This document shows positions 1 to 5,908 of a DNA stretch of 6,337 nt, piece by piece. Both the position numbers and the translations under genes were made by a program. Source of the DNA: Clostridiaceae bacterium (lineage in GTDB: Bacteria > Bacillota > Clostridia > Acetivibrionales > DUMC01). The notes beneath the pieces were generated by a model. The model had not been told where the DNA came from. It searched no databases and was given only the letters and a program-made list of their open reading frames with translations. Within the stretch, counting starts at the first letter, position 1; every line of letters starts with the position of its first letter. The stretch is from the NCBI GenBank assembly GCA_012512865.1, contig JAAZDH010000371.1:1-6337 (forward strand), read 5' to 3'.

Positions 1-1091
1 GAATCCTTTATCATATCCGGTTCCATTTGTATACTTGTAGGACGGATAGCCTCATGTGCATCCTGGGCCGATGATTTACTTTTAAATACCCTTGCTGCCT
101 TGGGTAAATATTCACTGCCGAATTTGTCCACGATGTAGTTTCTTACCTCCCCCAACGCCTCATTCGATATCCTGGTTGAGTCAGTGCGCATATATGTTAT
201 CAATCCAACAGAACCTTCGCCTTTTATTTCAACACCCTCATAAAGCTGCTGGGCCACCATCATCGTCCGTTTGGTACTAAAACCCAGCTTTCTCGATGCC
301 TCCTGCTGTAAAGTGCTGGTTATAAACGGGGGAGGCGGATTCTTCTTTCTTACTCCCTTTTTTATCTTTTTAACGGTAAAATTCTTACCTTTTATTTCTT
401 CCAGTACCTTGTCCGTGGTTTCCTTGTCCTTCAGCTGGATCTTTTTCGTTTCAGTTCCATGGAATTTGGCATAAATGACAGTATTTGAATTCAGCTTTGT
501 AAGGGCGGCGGTAATCGTCCAGTATTCTTCCGGGACGAAATTATTTATTTCCTCCTCCCTGTCTACAATAAGCCTTACTGCCACAGACTGAACCCTTCCT
601 GCGCTTAAACCCTTTCGTACCTTTTCCCATAAAACCGGGCTGATCTTATACCCCACAATCCTGTCCAAAACCCTTCTTGCCTGCTGTGCATCTACCAAAT
701 TCATATTTATTTTCCTTGGATTTTCTATTGCATTCAAAACTGCGTTTTTGGTTATTTCATTGAATGTTATCCTTTCCAGCGGCTTGTCATCTACTTCCAG
801 CAAATTCGCCAGGTGCCATGAAATTGCTTCCCCTTCCCTGTCCGGGTCCGTGGCAAGAAAAATACGCTCTGCTTCCCTTGCCTCTTTTTTCAACCTGGCA
901 ATTACCTCCCCTTTTCCCCGTATAGGTATATACTTAGGCTCAAAATTGTTCTCTATATCTATGCCCATCTGGCTTTTCGGCAAATCCCTCACATGGCCCA
1001 ACGATGCTTCCACCTTGTAGTTTTTCCCTAAAAACTTGCCAATGCTTTTCACCTTCCCGGGAGACTCAACTATAATAAGCTTGTAAGACAT
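1..1091 (-). CDS. topA: DNA topoisomerase I (type IA), N-terminal part, runs off left edge
   Basis: TopA relaxes negatively supercoiled DNA by a single-strand break and passage reaction, through a 5'-phosphotyrosine intermediate. Reading the minus strand from the ATG at 1091 gives 363 open codons to the window edge, roughly the first half of a protein usually near 700 residues. Visible parts: the N-terminal TOPRIM domain with VESPGK (acidic E9) and the metal-binding DPDREGE motif at residues 82-88; LVDAQQARRVLDRIVGY and LSAGRVQSVAVRLIVDRE, typical of the core domains; the catalytic-site motif GLITYMRTDS with Tyr300; and DAHEAIRPTS at 344-353. The start is supported by a GGGAGGGG Shine-Dalgarno just upstream and by the family's usual MxxxLIIVESPGK beginning. 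It lies downstream of dprA, the common order in Bacillota, but has its own promoter at 1133-1162. The C-terminal zinc-finger region is outside the window. The reading frame is intact. Confidence 0.97.
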   Translation of the reverse strand, partial: MSYKLIIVESPGKVKSIGKFLGKNYKVEASLGHVRDLPKSQMGIDIENNFEPKYIPIRGKGEVIARLKKEAREAERIFLATDPDREGEAISWHLANLLEVDDKPLERITFNEITKNAVLNAIENPRKINMNLVDAQQARRVLDRIVGYKISPVLWEKVRKGLSAGRVQSVAVRLIVDREEEINNFVPEEYWTITAALTKLNSNTVIYAKFHGTETKKIQLKDKETTDKVLEEIKGKNFTVKKIKKGVRKKNPPPPFITSTLQQEASRKLGFSTKRTMMVAQQLYEGVEIKGEGSVGLITYMRTDSTRISNEALGEVRNYIVDKFGSEYLPKAARVFKSKSSAQDAHEAIRPTSIQMEPDMIKD

Positions 1092-1132
1092 CTTTCCCCT
1101 CCCACACTCATTTATCTTTTTCCCACGAAAAC

Positions 1133-1162
1133 ATTATAACCACTTGTAAATACAATAGTCAA
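1133..1162 (-). promoter_or_regulatory. Sigma-A type promoter for topA
   Basis: On the minus strand a -35 hexamer TTGACT (1162-1157, five of six consensus bases) is followed by an 18-bp spacer and a perfect TATAAT (1138-1133). Transcription would begin near 1126, leaving a leader of about 35 nt before the topA ATG, which includes the GGGAGGGG ribosome binding site. This suggests topA can be transcribed independently of dprA. Start site not shown by sequence alone. Confidence 0.72.
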
Positions 1163-1192
1163 ATATTAATTCATTTATCGCCAGAAAAAACC

Positions 1193-1231
1193 TGCGTGAC
1201 AAAGGTGACAAAGGGGTGCGTGACAAAGGGA
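1193..1231 (+). repeat. Three short direct repeats of GTGACAAAGG
   Basis: GTGACAAAGG occurs at 1196-1205, 1205-1214 and 1220-1229; the 13-mer TGCGTGACAAAGG is present exactly at 1193-1205 and 1217-1229. The last unit is the left end of the 74-bp dispersed repeat at 1220-1293. The middle unit gives an 8-bp perfect inverted repeat, AGGTGACA (1203-1210) with TGTCACCT (1241-1248), so alternative hairpins are possible in either strand. It lies between the dprA stop codon and the topA promoter. Confidence 0.8.
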
Positions 1232-1293
1232 CGGGGGTAATGTCACCTGCCATCCCAAGGCAACCATATTAGCCGGGGAAGTCATCACGCCTT
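1220..1293 (+). repeat. Dispersed 74-bp repeat, copy 1 (3' end of dprA)
   Basis: This segment aligns without gaps to 5818-5891 (58 of 74 positions identical by hand count). Shared landmarks are a GTGACA / TGTCAC inverted pair enclosing a 15-nt loop (1220-1225 with 1241-1246), the core ACGGGnGTAATGT at 1231-1243, CCATATTAGCC at 1264-1274, and a CGCCTT end. The right end overlaps the last two codons and stop of dprA, although the final 10 bp match poorly apart from CGCCTT, so the exact boundary is uncertain. It resembles a REP- or MITE-like intergenic element by structure; the class is inferred. No transposase gene is near. Confidence 0.75.
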
Positions 1294-2415
1294 TTGTCTC
1301 CTGAGCTTATACACCCTCCCCTGCACCTGCTCCACGACCCCCTTTAGTTCAAGCATGGTCAGTATATAATTTACCTCTTTCACATCATATCCTGTCATCT
1401 TTACTAAAACATCTACATGCATGGGTTCATGCATGAGATTTTCCACGATACACCATTCATCATCGCTTAGGTTCCCGTATATCTCCCGCTTGTCAAAACC
1501 ATGGTATTGATATTTACTTTTTAATCCGTTTAGTTTTGCTTCATCAATGATATTATATATTCGCAGTTCCTCCAGGATGTCTTCAACGCATGTGACAAGC
1601 TTTGCGCCATCCTGTATCAATTTATTCGTACCCTGGCTGTTAACCCGGTTGATATCACCAGGTAAGGCAAATACTTCCCTACCTTGTTCAAGTGCAAAAT
1701 TCGCAGTTATCAATGAACCGCTGTTTTTTGCAGCTTCCACGACTACTACTCCCAGTGATAACCCACTTATTATGCGGTTCCTGGCGGGGAAATTTCTTGG
1801 AAGGGGAACAGCCTCGGGCAGGTATTCCGAGATGACTGCACCGCTCTTAATTATATCTTCCATCAGGGATTTATTCTCCGAGGGATATACAATATCATGC
1901 CCGCATCCCAGTACTGCTATTGTTCTTCCCTTCGCAGCCAGCGCACCCTTGTGGGCACATGAGTCAATTCCCCTTGCCATACCGCTGACAACCGTCAAAC
2001 CGTAACTTGCCAGCTTATACGCTAATTCTTCAGCGATTTCAGAACCATACGATGTTGCTTTACGTGAGCCTACAATTGCAATTGATTTTTCCTCCCGCAT
2101 TAGGATTCCTTTTGCATACAAAGCAACGGGAGGGTCGTAGATTCTTCCCAGGAATAACGGGTAATTGTCATCTCTTATGGTGATAATTTCAATTCCCATC
2201 CTGCTGATGTTTTCCATATGCCTGGAAACCTCGTCCCTGTATTCCCTGCTTGTTATTTGTTTTATTGCAGCCCCGGGAAGAAACCGGAGCTCCCCCAGTT
2301 CTTTTCCTGGTGCATCCCATATGTTAGCGGGTTCTTTAAAATAATCAAGGAGTTTCAAGCGGCTACTGGGAGAAACCATATCCAATGAACTCAACCATAC
2401 CCAGTATTTTTTCAC
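1285..2415 (-). CDS. dprA: DNA-processing protein DprA (Smf)
   Basis: DprA binds incoming or exposed single-stranded DNA, protects it, and loads RecA during natural transformation; it is also conserved in bacteria not known to be competent. The 376-residue protein has a short N-terminal helical region (about 5-70), then the DprA Rossmann-like domain (about 75-285) with IAIVGSRKAT (112-121), VSGMARGIDSCAHKGAL (143-159), FPARNRIISG (209-218), VVVEAAKNSGSLITA (224-238) and ALPGD (250-254), and a C-terminal winged-helix segment (about 315-372). Length and motif order are normal. The start is GTG at 2415: GAGGTGAT lies 5 nt upstream, and the nearby ATG at 2422 is out of frame. A 27-bp tandem duplication covers this start region. 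No convincing promoter was found directly upstream, so expression may depend on read-through from the deacetylase gene or on a weak promoter. Confidence 0.96.
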   Translation of the reverse strand: MKKYWVWLSSLDMVSPSSRLKLLDYFKEPANIWDAPGKELGELRFLPGAAIKQITSREYRDEVSRHMENISRMGIEIITIRDDNYPLFLGRIYDPPVALYAKGILMREEKSIAIVGSRKATSYGSEIAEELAYKLASYGLTVVSGMARGIDSCAHKGALAAKGRTIAVLGCGHDIVYPSENKSLMEDIIKSGAVISEYLPEAVPLPRNFPARNRIISGLSLGVVVVEAAKNSGSLITANFALEQGREVFALPGDINRVNSQGTNKLIQDGAKLVTCVEDILEELRIYNIIDEAKLNGLKSKYQYHGFDKREIYGNLSDDEWCIVENLMHEPMHVDVLVKMTGYDVKEVNYILTMLELKGVVEQVQGRVYKLRRQKA

Positions 2416-2457
2416 AAAACATCACCTCATGTATTTTTTCGCAAAACAGCACCCCAT
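2404..2457. repeat. 27-bp tandem duplication over the dprA translation start
   Basis: Unit 2404-2430 and unit 2431-2457 are adjacent and match at 24 of 27 positions. The unit nearer the gene carries the working GTG start codon and GAGGTGAT ribosome binding site. In the upstream unit the GTG has become GCG and the ribosome binding site reads GGGGTGCT, so it no longer offers a start. This looks like an old slippage duplication whose second copy has decayed. Confidence 0.88.
2421..2428 (-). promoter_or_regulatory. Ribosome binding site that fixes the dprA GTG start
   Basis: The minus strand reads GAGGTGAT, ending 5 nt before the GTG at 2415. The overlapping ATG at 2422 is in another frame, so this site supports GTG as the initiator. 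Confidence 0.75.
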
Positions 2458-2610
2458 GTAAATAAATATCACCGTGTCAAGCAGTAACCTCCCATAAATC
2501 AATATTACCTTATAGAACAGTTTCACCATGTACATGGTATACAAGTTGGTATCATCTCGTGAAGTAATATCATCAATAAAATAGTATTACTGTCCATATA
2601 ATAATATCCT

Positions 2611-2675
2611 GTAAAAACAAAAAATGGTATAAGTACATGAAAATAAAAAATATTTATAATATACTTATACCATTT
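2611..2675 (-). terminator. Candidate intrinsic terminator downstream of the deacetylase gene (AT-rich stem)
   Basis: AAATGGTATAAGTA (2622-2635) is the exact reverse complement of TACTTATACCATTT (2662-2675): a 14-bp perfect inverted repeat with a 26-nt, very AT-rich loop that can itself form a small ATAAA/TTTAT stem. On the minus strand the second arm runs straight into TTTTTTGTTTTT, the layout of a Rho-independent terminator about 170 nt beyond the deacetylase stop codon. The stem has only three G-C pairs, weak for a terminator, so an operator or a tiny insertion remnant are alternatives. Confidence 0.4.
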
Positions 2676-2727
2676 ATGTTATAATTTTACAATACAATAA
2701 TTACCTTTTTTCATCAGGCAGTTTTTA

Positions 2728-2790
2728 TTCAACCTAAACTCAATTCAACCTTACCTCAACTCAACTCAATTCAATTCCACTCAATTCAAC
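2728..2790. repeat. Degenerate pentanucleotide (YTCAA) low-complexity tract
   Basis: About a dozen imperfect 5-6 bp units of the form TTCAA, CTCAA or close variants follow one another, with CTCAACTCAACTCAATTCAA at 2754-2773 as the cleanest stretch. Minus-strand transcripts leaving the deacetylase gene would carry TTGAR repeats here. It looks like slippage-generated microsatellite sequence; no function is evident. Confidence 0.75.
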
Positions 2791-2845
2791 TACCTGGATC
2801 CTTTAATACAACCACCCCAGGCATTGCCTTTGCTATTCCTGCTAT

Positions 2846-3553
2846 TTACGGCAGCAGTCTTTTGGTAGTCAGCCTTGGCCACGTTACACATCTTCGGAAC
2901 CCTTCCGCGTATTGCACCCCGCACTGTAATCCCCTGAACTTTGATACTGTGCGTACAAAATCCAAAAAATCAATCCCGTCATGCTCATACATCCATTTTA
3001 CCTGGCTTTGATGGCAATTCAAAGCATTTAGCTTAATTTCTATGGTTGTAGAAATATCAACGTATTCCTCAGGTAAAAAATTTACTCCTGCAAGGGTATC
3101 CATGTAGTAAATAGGCACTTTACCCGGGTAATGCGGGCTGCGGGTATATGTATGCGGGATGCTTGATGAAAAGCTTGCATCAAAAACCATTTTTCCCGTT
3201 TCCACGTGGTCTTTCATATAATCGCCTGGGCCATGGGTTATAATTACATCAGGCTTTACATACCTTATAACCTCTATAAGCTTCATAACCGTATCTTCAT
3301 CGTAAGAATTTACTTTCAAATCAGGGACATCAAGGCTGAATACTTCCTTTGCGCCTATAACCTTTCCAGCTTCCTGGGCTTCCTTGACCCTGATTTTTCT
3401 TAATTCATCCGGCATTATTACCGTATGCCCCATATTACCGTTTGCAACATGGCACATGAATACATTATGCCCTTCTTTTGCGTATTTTGCCAGGGTACCT
3501 GCACATCCGATTTCAAGGTCATCGGGATGACATCCGACAGCTAATATGTTCAT
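2846..3553 (-). CDS. PIG-L/LmbE family zinc-dependent deacetylase
   Basis: Members of this family remove acetyl groups from N-acetylglucosamine-type substrates (GlcNAc-PI, mycothiol or bacillithiol precursors, antibiotic sugars and others); the substrate here cannot be told from sequence. The 235-residue protein begins with a Rossmann-like strand leading to GCHPDDLEIGCAGTLA (7-22). By family analogy H9 and D12 are zinc ligands and D11 the general base, with H116 in GDYMKDHVETG as the third ligand. HVANGNMGH (35-43) and DVIITHGPGDY (102-112) are also typical. There is no signal peptide or membrane segment, so it should be cytoplasmic. The ATG at 3553 is preceded by AGGAG with 9-nt spacing, and a promoter candidate lies at 3610-3638. 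It sits between comM and dprA, which are usually adjacent in clostridia. Bacillithiol biosynthesis (BshB) is possible, but bshA and bshC are not in view and clostridia generally lack this thiol. Confidence 0.9.
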   Translation of the reverse strand: MNILAVGCHPDDLEIGCAGTLAKYAKEGHNVFMCHVANGNMGHTVIMPDELRKIRVKEAQEAGKVIGAKEVFSLDVPDLKVNSYDEDTVMKLIEVIRYVKPDVIITHGPGDYMKDHVETGKMVFDASFSSSIPHTYTRSPHYPGKVPIYYMDTLAGVNFLPEEYVDISTTIEIKLNALNCHQSQVKWMYEHDGIDFLDFVRTVSKFRGLQCGVQYAEGFRRCVTWPRLTTKRLLP

Positions 3554-3609
3554 TTGCTCTCACTCCTTGATTTACTATGTTTCCTGTTTTGTTTAAAATA
3601 CTTGAATTA

Positions 3610-3638
3610 ATAATAACAGATATAGTAGGCTAATTCAA
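3610..3638 (-). promoter_or_regulatory. Candidate sigma-A promoter for the deacetylase gene
   Basis: On the minus strand TTGAAT (3638-3633, four of six) and TATTAT (3615-3610, five of six) are separated by exactly 17 bp. Transcription would begin near 3603, about 50 nt before the ATG, with AGGAG between. This would separate the deacetylase gene from comM as a transcription unit; no clear terminator was found after comM. Confidence 0.45.
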
Positions 3639-3724
3639 ACCCTGCTGGTGCTAATTCTTTATTGACTGCAAAAGCTTTAACCTGCATGTTGATTTTTGCT
3701 TGTGAATACTGCAAGTTTATTGTT

Positions 3725-5245
3725 TTAACCATGTTTTACCCGGTATTGGATGGCTTCTGCAAGATGTTTCAATTCAATATTCTCCTTCCCATCAAGGTCG
3801 GCAATAGTCCTTGATACCTTTAGTATCCTTCCATAAGCCCTGGCGCTTAACCCCAGTTTCTCGTATGCATTTTTTATAAGCGCCTTACACTCGTTGTCAA
3901 GCTTGCAAAACTTGTTTATAAGGTTTGGTTGCAACTGTGAATTGGAATATATGTTTAACCCCTTGTACCTCTCAATTTGCATTTTTCTTGCACTGACAAC
4001 CCGCTCCCTTATTACTCCTGATTTTTCACCCTCCCCCTCGTAATCCAACTCCTTATATTTTACAGGGAAAATTTCCATGTATAGGTCAACCCTGTCGAGC
4101 AAGGGACCGCTCAGTTTTCCCAGGTAGTTTCTTACCTGCCATGGCGTACATGTACATGCCTTTGACGGGTCGGATGCATTACCGCAAGGGCAGGGATTGG
4201 CTGCAAGAATTAAGGTGGTTTTTGAAGGATATACAATACTGGCATTCAAGCGCGATATGGTAACGTGCCCATCCTCCAAGGGTTGCCGCATTGCTTCCAG
4301 GGTTTTCTTGTCAAACTCGGGAATCTCATCGAGGAAAAGTACCCCGTTATGGGCAAGGCTGATTTCTCCCGGTTTGGGGTACTTACCTCCGCCAGTGAGT
4401 GCTACCGCGGATATCGTATGATGAGGGCTTCGAAAAGGCCTTTTTGTAATAAGTGGAGTTTTGGCGGGCAGGTATCCTGCGATGCTGTATATTCTCGTCA
4501 CCTCCAGAGCTTCCTCGAAAGTCAGGGGTGGAAGTATGGTAGGCAGCCTTCTTGCAAGCATGGTCTTTCCCGACCCTGGCGGGCCGACCATCAGGCAACT
4601 GTGGGATCCTGCCGCTACTATTTCCAGGGCTCTTTTTACATTTTCTTGCCCCTTTACATCACAAAAGTCATGCTCATAATCCTCGCAATTCTTGTATATT
4701 TCTTCTATTTCTATACAATGGCTATTAATCCCTTTCACTCCGTTCAAATGATCCGCCACATCCCGGATATTATTTGCCGGAAGTACGTTCAAACCTTTTA
4801 CAACTGCGGCTTCATCCGCATTCTCAACCGGCAATATGAAGTTTTTTATCCCCTCATGGACAGCGCATAATGCCATGGAGAGCGCGCCTTTTATTGGTTT
4901 TATTCCGCCATCCAGGGATAATTCTCCGGTAATTATATAATTGCCTACCGATAGAGGTGAAACACTGCCTGTTGCCGTTAGTATTCCTATTGCTATTGGC
5001 AGGTCAAGGGCAGAACCTTCTTTTCTTAAATCCGCAGGGGCAAGATTTACCGTGATTCTTTTCATTGGAAATTCAAAACCCGAATTTTTTATTGCCGCCC
5101 TAACCCTTTCCTTTGCTTCTTTTACGGCTGTATCTCCAAGCCCTACTATCTCGAAAGATGGTAAACCGTTGTTTATGTCCGTTTCCACGTTTACCATGTA
5201 TCCATCAATACCAAGTAACCCGCAGCTTTTAACCTTTGAAAGCAT
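3725..5245 (-). CDS. comM: ComM/YifB family AAA+ ATPase (Mg chelatase-like)
   Basis: ComM of naturally competent bacteria is a hexameric helicase that drives branch migration as single-stranded DNA is integrated; the family is called YifB or Mg chelatase-like elsewhere. With the preferred start the protein has 506 residues, the normal length. Layout: N-terminal ChlI/Lon-S5-like domain (about 1-165; LAPADLRKEGSALDLPIAIG), AAA+ core with Walker A GPPGSGKT (221-228), Walker B VLFLDE (302-307), sensor-like ANPCPCG (349-355) and LLDRVD (381-386), then the C-terminal Mg-chelatase domain with ARAYGRILKVSRTIADL. Four cysteines (352, 354, 364, 366) form the family's CPC...CTC cluster. An ATG at 5254 gives three more residues, but AAAGGA overlaps that ATG and lies 8 nt before the ATG at 5245, where the product begins MLSKVKS as in relatives. 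All motifs are intact. It is followed by the deacetylase, dprA and topA; promoter candidate at 5383-5411. Confidence 0.96.
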   Translation of the reverse strand: MLSKVKSCGLLGIDGYMVNVETDINNGLPSFEIVGLGDTAVKEAKERVRAAIKNSGFEFPMKRITVNLAPADLRKEGSALDLPIAIGILTATGSVSPLSVGNYIITGELSLDGGIKPIKGALSMALCAVHEGIKNFILPVENADEAAVVKGLNVLPANNIRDVADHLNGVKGINSHCIEIEEIYKNCEDYEHDFCDVKGQENVKRALEIVAAGSHSCLMVGPPGSGKTMLARRLPTILPPLTFEEALEVTRIYSIAGYLPAKTPLITKRPFRSPHHTISAVALTGGGKYPKPGEISLAHNGVLFLDEIPEFDKKTLEAMRQPLEDGHVTISRLNASIVYPSKTTLILAANPCPCGNASDPSKACTCTPWQVRNYLGKLSGPLLDRVDLYMEIFPVKYKELDYEGEGEKSGVIRERVVSARKMQIERYKGLNIYSNSQLQPNLINKFCKLDNECKALIKNAYEKLGLSARAYGRILKVSRTIADLDGKENIELKHLAEAIQYRVKHG

Positions 5246-5253
5246 CAAACACA

Positions 5254-5259
5254 TCCTTT
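5254..5259 (-). promoter_or_regulatory. Ribosome binding site that decides the comM start
   Basis: AAAGGA on the minus strand ends on the A of the first ATG (5254), leaving no spacer for that start, but stands 8 nt from the ATG at 5245. The downstream ATG is therefore the likely initiator. Confidence 0.65.
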
Positions 5260-5382
5260 CGTTTTATCTTTCATTTTTATTCAGCTTTTTAATATAAGCA
5301 CAAAGTCTAAACATTTGCAGTACAAGCATGCAAAGCTTAAGCATGTAATAACGTTATGTAATTATTAAGATATTATTACATT

Positions 5383-5411
5383 ATTATACATATTTACTCA
5401 AAATTTATCAA
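5383..5411 (-). promoter_or_regulatory. Sigma-A type promoter for comM
   Basis: On the minus strand TTGATA (5411-5406, five of six) is followed by a 17-bp spacer and a perfect TATAAT (5388-5383). Transcription would begin near 5376, giving an AT-rich untranslated leader of about 130 nt before the comM ATG at 5245, with inverted repeats in its first 35 nt. AT-rich DNA yields chance matches, but two good hexamers at ideal spacing make this the best candidate. Confidence 0.6.
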
Positions 5412-5666
5412 TATATGCAAAACATATAAACAATTCGTGGTATATTTGTTTATTTTTGTAGCAATATACATTTGAATCTTTATGCTCGAAATTTCATCGC
5501 GGGCTTATAGAAAGGTTTTCTTGTAACCAGAGAAGTTCCTTCATGCAGGTATCTTTCTGTCCTGCTGCTTGTTGCCTCTCAAAAGGCCTCCCCCGGAAGG
5601 ACTTGAAATTATAAGTTTAAAAACAATACTGGCTTCCCGGCGTTGCCGATGCAAAATGTTGCCCCC

Positions 5667-5713
5667 ACGGGCGTAATGTTGTTCCCTCCCCATGCAGATT
5701 TTAACAATAAGCC
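5667..5713 (+). repeat. Dispersed repeat, degenerate copy 2
   Basis: ACGGGCGTAATGT at 5667-5679 matches the repeat core (12 of 13 against either of the other copies). After the core, a TCCCTCCCC stretch, a GCAG and an AATAAGCC can be placed against the better copies only with small gaps, so the right boundary is approximate. The GTGACA/TGTCAC hairpin has been lost or was never present. Confidence 0.5.
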
Positions 5714-5741
5714 TTTCTCTACCTTAACTATACGGTGTTAT

Positions 5742-5881
5742 GACTTCCTTAGGCTAATATTGGAGCAAGGCGTAATATCGGCTACCTTATTTCTACTCCA
5801 TGGTGAATGGACATCCAGTGACACAGGTACGGGAGTAATGTCACCCGCTACCCCGAAGCAGCCATATTAGCCAAAGAAGTC
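5742..5881. repeat. Large imperfect palindrome built around repeat copy 3
   Basis: GACTTCCTTAGGCTAATAT at 5742-5760 is the reverse complement of 5864-5881 apart from one extra A (5751) and one C/T mismatch. The right arm is part of the 74-bp repeat; the left arm is an inverted partial copy of it. A second nested pair, 5802-5814 with 5877-5889, matches at 11 of 13 positions and competes for the same right arm. GGCGTAAT at 5769-5776 just inside the left arm is shared with the degenerate copy at 5667. The arrangement resembles terminal inverted repeats of a MITE or two repeats in opposite orientation. Confidence 0.65.
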
Positions 5882-5891
5882 CATTCGCCTT
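5818..5891 (+). repeat. Dispersed 74-bp repeat, copy 3 (3' of the HEAT gene)
   Basis: Gapless counterpart of 1220-1293, in the same orientation. It keeps the GTGACA (5818-5823) / TGTCAC (5839-5844) pair with the same 15-nt loop, the core ACGGGAGTAATGT (5829-5841), CCATATTAGCC (5862-5872) and the CGCCTT end. It stops 17 nt beyond the stop codon of the minus-strand HEAT gene, so as in copy 1 it lies at a gene's 3' end. A role as a transcript-end hairpin or as a REP/MITE-like insertion are both possible. Confidence 0.78.
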
Positions 5892-5908
5892 GCCCATAAA
5901 ATTTTCAT

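Larger units (their letters stand above)
2416..2845. other. 430-bp AT-rich spacer between dprA and the deacetylase gene
   Basis: No convincing gene is present. Reading from the dprA side it holds the tandem duplication at 2404-2457, a possible short hydrophobic leader frame on the minus strand (2422-2535, 37 codons, without a clear ribosome binding site), a very AT-rich part around 2560-2700 containing a 14-bp inverted repeat, and a pentanucleotide low-complexity run at 2728-2790. The minus strand has an isolated perfect TTGACA at 2480-2475 but no -10 element at proper spacing. Confidence 0.7.
5246..5908. other. 663-bp spacer: comM promoter/leader plus a repeat-rich block
   Basis: No real gene is seen. 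The part next to comM (5246-5480) is AT-rich and holds the promoter candidate at 5383-5411. Its transcribed leader of about 130 nt contains a 9-bp inverted repeat (ATGTAATAA at 5343-5351 with TTATTACAT at 5373-5381) and a 10-bp palindrome ATAACGTTAT (5348-5357). From about 5490 the sequence becomes GC-richer and unlike its surroundings, and from 5667 to 5891 it is built from copies and inverted fragments of the dispersed repeat. A plus-strand open frame at 5643-5870 runs through these repeats, lacks a ribosome binding site and is not believed to be a gene. Confidence 0.7.

Noticed and set aside
1193..1248. Short repeated GTGACAAAGG units as a CRISPR array
   Set aside because: Units are 10-13 bp, spacing is irregular and there are no spacers; it is part of the intergenic repeat.
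1220..1263. Period-3 pattern of differences between the two best repeat copies, hinting at a coding origin
   Set aside because: Six of nine differences before the shared stop fall in one codon position, but the sample is too small and either strand could be read the same way; there is no start codon.
1547..2005. Plus-strand open frame of about 150 codons inside dprA
   Set aside because: Antisense shadow of the conserved DprA Rossmann domain with no start signals.
2475..2480. Perfect TTGACA on the minus strand as a dprA promoter
   Set aside because: No acceptable -10 hexamer 15-19 bp downstream; transcription would also begin too close to the start codon.
2526..2537. 12-bp perfect palindrome CCATGTACATGG as an operator
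   Set aside because: One or two palindromes of this length are expected by chance in 6.3 kb, and no promoter is placed against it.
3554..3724. Riboswitch or terminator in the comM-deacetylase spacer
   Set aside because: No stem of useful strength with a T-tract and no recognisable aptamer pattern; only a promoter candidate is supported.
4265..4870. Long plus-strand open frame of about 200 codons inside comM
   Set aside because: It is antisense to a fully conserved comM reading frame, lacks a ribosome binding site and shows no recognisable family.
5643..5870. 75-codon plus-strand open frame through the repeat block
   Set aside because: No ribosome binding site, runs against the direction of all genes, and its sequence is explained by repeat copies and inverted arms.
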